From: Avena insularis
Taxonomy: Eukaryota > Streptophyta > Magnoliopsida > Poales > Poaceae
Length of the DNA: 64,000 bases
Reading direction: 5' to 3'
Assembly (NCBI GenBank): GCA_023614405.1
Contig: CM042689.1
Span: 276,093,533 to 276,157,532, forward strand
Within the stretch, counting starts at the first letter, position 1; every line of letters starts with the position of its first letter. A program made the position numbers and the translations under genes. Positions 58,479 to 64,000 of this stretch are shown piece after piece. Under the pieces are notes generated by a model. The model saw only the letters and a program-made list of their open reading frames with translations, did no database searches and was not told the origin of the DNA.

Positions 58479-60902
58479 GAACACGGTGAGACCCTCCTCT
58501 ATCTTCCTTGCTTCCTGTAACCGCTGCTAGCACACCGTCTTACCGCGCGCCGCCGTCTACCACCGCCAGCGCCGCCAGTTTCTGGTCGAGCTGCTATGGA
58601 CCGTAGGATTTAGATCCAAGCGTTGCGATAGATTGACTAATCGAAGGGGTATCGTATGCTAAGAGCCGCAAGATGTTATTTAGATCCAACGAACCACAAA
58701 GCGCAATACGCACGAACCGGTACGCGCCAGTAGGAATAAGACACGTGTCCAGAGACTGTTTTAAAAACAGAAATTTGATCTATTAGATTTGCAAACTTGT
58801 AAAATCCATAACTTTTGATCCACACGTCCAAAATTTGCAAATTTTATATCAATGGAATCAGTAGAATCAGTACTTTGCAACCATGTATTTTGTTTAATGT
58901 TTTGCTTCTGGTAAATTGGTTGAATTTGCCGAAACTTGTGTAGGCTTGTTTTGAATATAAAAATTGTTCTAGATAAAATTTTAATGTGAAATCTTTGCAA
59001 AATGTTTTGTTGTGAACTTACTGACCCTAGGAACCAACTTATGGTTTTTAAAATGTATTTTGTGAAGATTAGGATTGAATAATTGAATTAGCTCATTTCT
59101 AGTCAAATAAAAATATTGATTTTGATATGGAAATGATTTTTGAGAAAAACCTTTGGAAAATGTGTTGATTCAAACCTACTGACCCTAAACACCAAGTTTT
59201 GTGAATTAACAACTTATTTGGTGAACAATATAAAATTATTGCTTCACCAAAAGCATTTTTCACCACATGAAATAATGATTTGATTTAAAGATGGTTTATA
59301 GATAAAACCCTTTTGAAAATGGTTTTGCCACTTTAGAAAATGACCACTTTGAACCTTACAATGTGTAGAGCCTAGTAGAAACCACCTTTGCAAATAAAAC
59401 TATCTTTTGCATGCTTGCATGCATGACCTTGTTTCTATTATTTTATGTGTGTTAAATTGTTTGAATATTGGTTGGAATGCTAGTTGAATATATGTTTGCT
59501 TGATTGATTTGTAGTGAAGTAAGAAGAGTGTGATATTAGCAAGATCAAGAATTGAACCAACATCCTCTACCAAAAAGGCAAGTGACACTATCATCCAAGT
59601 CCTACTATTTTCATTACACTTAGTGGATTTTGAAACATGCATGATAAGGACTACTATATTTTGCTATGCTAAATCCTAATAGGATACCCTTATATATTCC
59701 TTAGTGAAAACAATGTAGTTGTAATATGCTTAGCCCTGCTATATATATTGAGATGAGATACATGTTGAGATTATATGAAGTTGGGAAAAGACTTATATTT
59801 TATATAATAAAACAAGTACTCAATGAACCACCTGGGTGGACAAGGATACTCAAGTTTTGGACAAGGTGGAAACAAAAGGAACCATGTTTATATGGCAATC
59901 TCTTTTTGTATGTGAACTAAAAGAAAACCACCCAGGGACTTAGAGATTGAACATGTTTCTCGTACAGTGGCTTCCGTGTACAGCCACATGCTAAATGGGC
60001 ACTGGCTTAGTCAACTACATAGTGGAAGACCCATGCATTGGCCTCTTCAGGTTAACTGGAATGAGGGAACTAGGAACCCTACATTGGTGCCTGAAGACAA
60101 GCTAGCATTGTGTATTGGGAGGACCCTATGGAAAGACTTCGTCACAATCTCAATCTGCCAGTACTCCATCTTGGTGAGTACTTATCCAACGGCCACTGGT
60201 GGCAACAAGATGAGATTGTGTCATGTGGGTAAAGTGTACAACTTCTGCAGAAGATAAAAATCTAAGTACTTAGTCGTGTCCCCGGTTATGGACAATACTG
60301 AGCAACTAAGGCCTGAAGCTATGGGAAATCTCGACATTCCAATTTCCAAAAGTAAAACTTGAAAGTGACAACAAGAGACTTGAAGCAATTGGAGGTTTCC
60401 AAGGAGTTCAGAAAGATTTGACAAAAGATCAAAACTATTTTGAAAAGATAGGATAAAACTATATTGCTTTCTGCAAAAGAGCCTAAACCCTACTTAGCCA
60501 AATATGCATGTAATGATAGGATCCACTTATTTCTACATAGTAGTGAAACTTGCCAATACAATTCAAATGTATTGACCCTTGTGGCTATAACTTATTATGT
60601 TGCAGGTTTGTTTGGTGTTAGTGAAGTGTGTTAAATAGGATTACAAGTCTACAACCAACATGTTTGCCTGTGGCACTTTGAAGATGAAGGACCCCATGCT
60701 TATAGATATTCTGCTGCAATGTAATGTAATAGCCAAATGAGCTATGTAAGATGTAATAAATTATGTTATTCCTGGTTATAAAGTTGTATTATGACCTTTG
60801 TTTCTTGATATTACATCTTAACTGTGGATGCTAGCTATTGATCCAGGGACTAGCATTGTAAACACAGGGATCTCTACCTTACTAAAGGTTGGGACCTCTA
60901 CA
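58479..60902 (+). repeat. Element E 5' LTR, second part
   Basis: Continues the E LTR after G and ends CCTCTACA at 60902; the last 332 bp match 1-333. It contains the palindrome CTTCTGCAGAAG (60242-60253) and the conserved blocks GGGTAAAGTGTACA (60229-60242) and GTGTCCCCGGTTATGGAC. Otherwise AT-rich and without genes. Confidence 0.88.
60242..60253. other. LTR palindrome CTTCTGCAGAAG (E)
   Basis: Perfect 12-bp palindrome 649 bp from the LTR end. On the element's sense strand it lies in the same order of blocks as in B, C, F and G. Confidence 0.65.
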
Positions 60903-60904
60903 GA

Positions 60905-60916
60905 TGGTATCAGAGC
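60905..60916 (+). other. Primer binding site of E (tRNA-Met)
   Basis: TGGTATCAGAGC, perfect, two bases after the LTR end at 60902. Confidence 0.93.
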
Positions 60917-61602
60917 ATTGTGTTGCCTGTAGGATTTGTAAACCTAGGATTGGACAAAAACCCTTAGAAAAATAGGAGTTGTATTAGTTCCAAAATTTAT
61001 TTACAAACAATCTTGTAAAACTCTTTCCTCAACCATTTTGGCTTTGATTCTACATCTCTTCTATTTCAACTTGATGGATAAAGCCTACCCCTTGGCCAAA
61101 GACTTCACCATGTGCAAAGGACTTCTTCAACTCTAATGACTTCAACATCTTCAACTCTAATGACTTCAACATCTTCAGCATTTTCACCAAGGACTTCAAT
61201 CTTGGATATCACTAAGGAAAAGTGAGACAAGAAATCTTGCTCAAGATTTGGAGACTAAGGAAACACAACTTAGAAGGAGCCATCATCACCTTTGAAGTTT
61301 TGTGACCAAGAGTTTTCCCAAGGAAACCATGATCTCATGCAAGAAGATTCAACCAAGAAAGATGGAAAGATCTCAAGTGAACCATATAGATGGACCACCA
61401 TATTAAGTATAGATCAAACACACCAACTTATGTGGTGTAACAAAAATATTTTGTTGCCTAAAAATGTGCTTGAACTTTGTTGTTTGAGTGAAATGTTTGT
61501 TTGTGATTGCTTGCACATTGCTTGTGTGAATTGTGATGTGTGTGATTAGAATCCTTACTTAGAAATCTTTTGCCTATTCTAATCTCAATTTAACCCAAAC
61601 AG
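60917..61602 (+). other. Element E leader with a 24-bp direct duplication
   Basis: About 690 bp with no supported gene; a small ORF at 61292-61549 has no recognisable content. A 24-bp unit is exactly duplicated at 61126-61149 and 61150-61173. Confidence 0.7.
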
Positions 61603-62685
61603 ATGACTACTCCAAGAGACTCCAACATCAAGGTCGATGACAACAACAACAACCAAGAGGACAACATGAGAGAACTTATAGCAACCCAAAACCAGTTGAA
61701 CCAAGTGACAGTTCAATTCATAGCCAACACCAGTGGGGAAGATCCAACCATGCAAAGTTTCTTTGAAACCAAAGCCCAATTGTTGCATAAAGTGACAGAT
61801 CAAATGATCAACATGGAAGGCAACTCTTCCAAAGGAGTTTGTGACAACAAAGATGACAAAGATGTTATTCTAGAAGGAACCAAAGCTTGCAATATTTGTG
61901 GAGACAAGGATCACACTTCCAAGGAGCATGGAGATCAATGCCCCAAATGTGAAGAAAAACATCCAGTTGGCCAATGTCCCACCTCTCAAGCTACTTGTTA
62001 CCTATGTGAAGGAAATAATCATGTCCCTATCCAATGCCCCATCTATTCCATAGTTGAACAAAGGAAACAAGGTGGAGTGCAACAACTGATTGCAAACTAT
62101 CAAGAGGGAGCTAAGTCTACCAAGAAGGATGAGGACAAAGGAAAATCTCCACTTGTACCTCCATGCAATACAACCCAATTTAAAGGACCAAAGAAGAGGC
62201 ATATGAATTATCCAAGGATCAATAGAAGGTCCAAGAAACCAGTAGACATTCCTACCTATGAGATAACATATGAAGAACATGAACTAGAAGCACTCCTTGC
62301 TTTGGAGAAACCCAAGAAAAAGAAGGACAAAAGCCATGTGCAATGTAATCATTGTAAAGAAATGGGACACTATGCCAGTGAATGTCCAGAGAAGAATAAG
62401 TATAAGGAGACTGGCCAAGTATGGTGCAACAACTGCAAAGAGCTAGGCCATTATGTGGCAACCTGTCCACAAGAGATACGTGAAGAACTCAAACTTATCA
62501 CATGTTACAATTGTGGTAACCAAGGGCATTATGCAAGCAACTGTCTAGAAAAGATGAAGCACAAGATAAACAAGCCTATGAAGGATCTCAGCCTTGTCGC
62601 ATGTTTCAAGTGTGGAAACAAAGGACACTATGCAGATGTTTGCCCAGAGAAGTTTCCCCAAGATCCCAAGCAGGCCAAAATGTAA
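61603..62685 (+). CDS. Gag-like protein with seven CCHC-type zinc knuckles (element E)
   Basis: 360 codons, intact, the only protein of element E. The N-terminus is Asn/Asp-rich, then residues 23-40 (RELIATQNQLNQVTVQFI) resemble the first helix of the G gag. There is no capsid-like gag core. An N-terminal finger cluster uses C96/C99/H104 (or H109)/C113, C113/C116/H120/C125 and C132/C135/H140/C145. A Lys-rich linker with an acidic patch follows (170-245). Four regular CX2CX4HX4C knuckles are at C248, C275, C301 and C334. The last (CFKCGNKGHYADVC) is close to the single knuckle of G. Knuckles of this kind bind nucleic acid in retroelement nucleocapsids. I infer an RNA-binding protein that helps packaging into particles made by a chromovirus partner. 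It is not a standard gag; a captured host CCHC protein is less likely given the N-terminal similarity. Confidence 0.85.
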   Translation: MTTPRDSNIKVDDNNNNQEDNMRELIATQNQLNQVTVQFIANTSGEDPTMQSFFETKAQLLHKVTDQMINMEGNSSKGVCDNKDDKDVILEGTKACNICGDKDHTSKEHGDQCPKCEEKHPVGQCPTSQATCYLCEGNNHVPIQCPIYSIVEQRKQGGVQQLIANYQEGAKSTKKDEDKGKSPLVPPCNTTQFKGPKKRHMNYPRINRRSKKPVDIPTYEITYEEHELEALLALEKPKKKKDKSHVQCNHCKEMGHYASECPEKNKYKETGQVWCNNCKELGHYVATCPQEIREELKLITCYNCGNQGHYASNCLEKMKHKINKPMKDLSLVACFKCGNKGHYADVCPEKFPQDPKQAKM

Positions 62686-62756
62686 TTTAGTTGGAAAAAT
62701 TTTAAGGGTGGTAGTACCCTAGATGCTATGAACCAACTTGTAACCCTAGCCTTCCC
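62686..62756 (+). other. Short 3' untranslated stretch of E
   Basis: Seventy-one bases between the stop codon and the hairpin. AAGGGTGGTAG occurs here (about 62704-62714) as well as in the real tract at 62781, so the polypurine sequence is present twice, 77 bp apart. Confidence 0.6.
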
Positions 62757-62775
62757 AAATCTCGGGACGAGATTT
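62757..62775 (+). other. PPT-proximal hairpin of E
   Basis: AAATCTCG, loop GGA, CGAGATTT: a perfect 8-bp stem directly before the polypurine tract. Confidence 0.65.
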
Positions 62776-62776
62776 A

Positions 62777-62793
62777 TTTTAAGGGTGGTAGCC
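62777..62793 (+). other. Polypurine tract of E
   Basis: TTTTAAGGGTGGTAGCC directly before the 3' LTR start at 62794. Confidence 0.75.
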
Positions 62794-64000
62794 TGTCACA
62801 TCCCAAGATTTTCCAAATCTTGTTATGTGAAAAATAAATGAATAAAATAAAATTTTGATGATTTTCAGGGTGAGAAGAGACTTTTTGATTCCAATTGGAA
62901 ACCTTCAAACCTATTTGATCAAACAAATCCTAAAGGGATTTGAAAAGATAAACAATTAATAAATAAAATATTAAATATGTGAAATTACTATTTTTGGATC
63001 TTTTAATAAAAAGATTTGGTTTTCAAATGAAAAGGTAGAAGTATAAATAAGGACTATTTTTATAGAGCCAAATCAAACCTTGGCCAAGCTTTTGAATAAA
63101 ATATTTTGTTTTGATTAAAAGAGTAAGGGTTTATTTAAATAAAATAGTGAGAGTTTATTAATAAACCAATTTTATTAAAGTAAAGGCCTTTCCCATTTTA
63201 ATTAAACACTAAAACTTGTTATTTTATTTTAAATAAGTTTTTCCAAGTGTTTTATATTTTCAAATAAAACCTACTAAATGATTTTGGTACTATTTAGATT
63301 TCAAAATAAAGATTTTAATAAAACAAATCCTATTTGAATTAAATGATTAAGGTCTATTCATTTAATTATTAATGGACCCTAAAATAAAAATATTATTTTG
63401 TTTTGGACTTTGAATTATGTTGATTAACAGAACTGAAATCAATACAAAGTTTAGCAAGGTTTTGAATTCATTTGGGTGTTTGATTTGTTGTTTGAAATTC
63501 AAAACAGGAAAATCAGATAGAAAAAAAAAAGATTACTGAATAAAAAAAATGAAACAGCAGCCCAACCATCTGGCCCAGCAAGCCCAGCTCTAGCCCAACT
63601 ACCCCCCCCCCCCACGCGCGAATCGTTTTCCACCGAAAAACCCACCCGCGCAGTCACAGACAAGTGGACCCCTCTCTCTCTCTTCCTCGCTGACAGGCAG
63701 GCCCCACAGCGCCACCTCAGCGTCGTCTCCCTCGCGATCGTTCTTCCTGCCGTTGTTGCCTTTGATTGCGTCGTTGAATTCGTGTTACTGCCACAGTTAT
63801 ACCTCGCCATGACCATGCCCATTTAATCGCCTCAGTCTCCTCTTCCTTTCCCCTCAAACCCCGCTGCAAGTGAGCCACCAGGCTGCCCCCAATTCCCTTT
63901 GCTTTGCCACTGCTCCGACGACGTCTCCGACCAAATTCCGGCGCCGTCCAGCCTCGCCTCGCCTTCCCAAGCACACGAGCTCGCTCCTCACCTCCTGGCG
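62794..64000 (+). repeat. Element E 3' LTR (runs out of window)
   Basis: Matches 44809-45983. It starts with TGTCACATCCC and the hairpin at 62804-62822. It has about 35 extra bases around 63601-63655, including a run of 12 C, compared with the 5' copy. Small ORFs at its end are LTR shadows. Confidence 0.9.

Larger units (their letters stand above)
44809..64000 (+). mobile_element. Element E: non-autonomous long-LTR element with a zinc-knuckle gag-like ORF
   Basis: The 5' LTR starts TGTCACATCCC at 44809, is interrupted by G, and ends at 60902 (about 3.9 kb without G). A perfect tRNA-Met primer site follows at 60905-60916, then one ORF (61603-62685), a hairpin and polypurine tract, and a 3' LTR from 62794 beyond the window. 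The internal region is only 1.89 kb and has no protease, RT or integrase, so the element depends on others. LTR ends, hairpin and part of the ORF resemble the chromovirus G. The two LTRs are very similar over the 1.2 kb that can be compared, with scattered substitutions and an insertion near 63610-63650. Confidence 0.88.

Overview
This window is grass (Poaceae-type) genomic DNA made almost entirely of nested LTR retrotransposons. The basis is the content: Angela/BARE-type Ty1/copia, Tekay/Del-type Ty3/gypsy chromoviruses with chromodomains, a Tat-lineage Ty3/gypsy element with a second RNase H, very long-LTR non-autonomous elements and a Tourist-like MITE. I cannot name the species. I see no intact host gene, no rRNA or tRNA gene and no CRISPR array. 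Every polyprotein is broken by stops and frameshifts; the only uninterrupted element protein is the 360-aa zinc-knuckle protein at 61603-62685.

Layout (letters are mine). 1-333 is the end of an LTR of family E. 334-2863 is unassigned, its right end being the LTR end of element A, a chromovirus on the minus strand. A's integrase/chromodomain remnant (2864-3586 and 18682-18923) was split by B, a solo LTR of about 6.7 kb (3587-18676, target duplication ATGAT) that carries a MITE (6027-6415). B was hit by the full-length copia element H (10267-18604, target duplication TTCTC). F starts 242 bp further on, at 18924. It is a coding-free large retrotransposon derivative of the same family as B, with LTRs at 18924-33734 and 36345 onward and a 2.6-kb internal region at 33735-36344. 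F's left LTR holds chromovirus C (20363-30701, right end deleted, gag deleted). F's right LTR holds Tat element D (37784-44808, 3' end missing). D is cut by E (44809 to beyond the window), and E's 5' LTR is cut by the full-length chromovirus G (46301-58473, target duplication CTCGT/CTCGC).

Order of insertion read from the nesting: A is oldest; B and F entered A; H entered B; C and D entered F; E entered D; G entered E. The elements look like autonomous/non-autonomous partners. A shares its LTR end, polypurine context and a hairpin with the non-coding B/F. E shares LTR ends, the hairpin, a gag N-terminal motif and a zinc knuckle with G. E itself has only PBS, one small gag-like ORF with seven zinc knuckles, and PPT.

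The main new observations are E's zinc-knuckle protein, a hairpin conserved by compensatory change just before the polypurine tract in all five chromovirus-type elements, and a CTGCAG palindrome module at a nearly constant distance (610-742 bp) from the LTR 3' end in four LTR families. All comparisons were made by eye; no alignment or database search was run.
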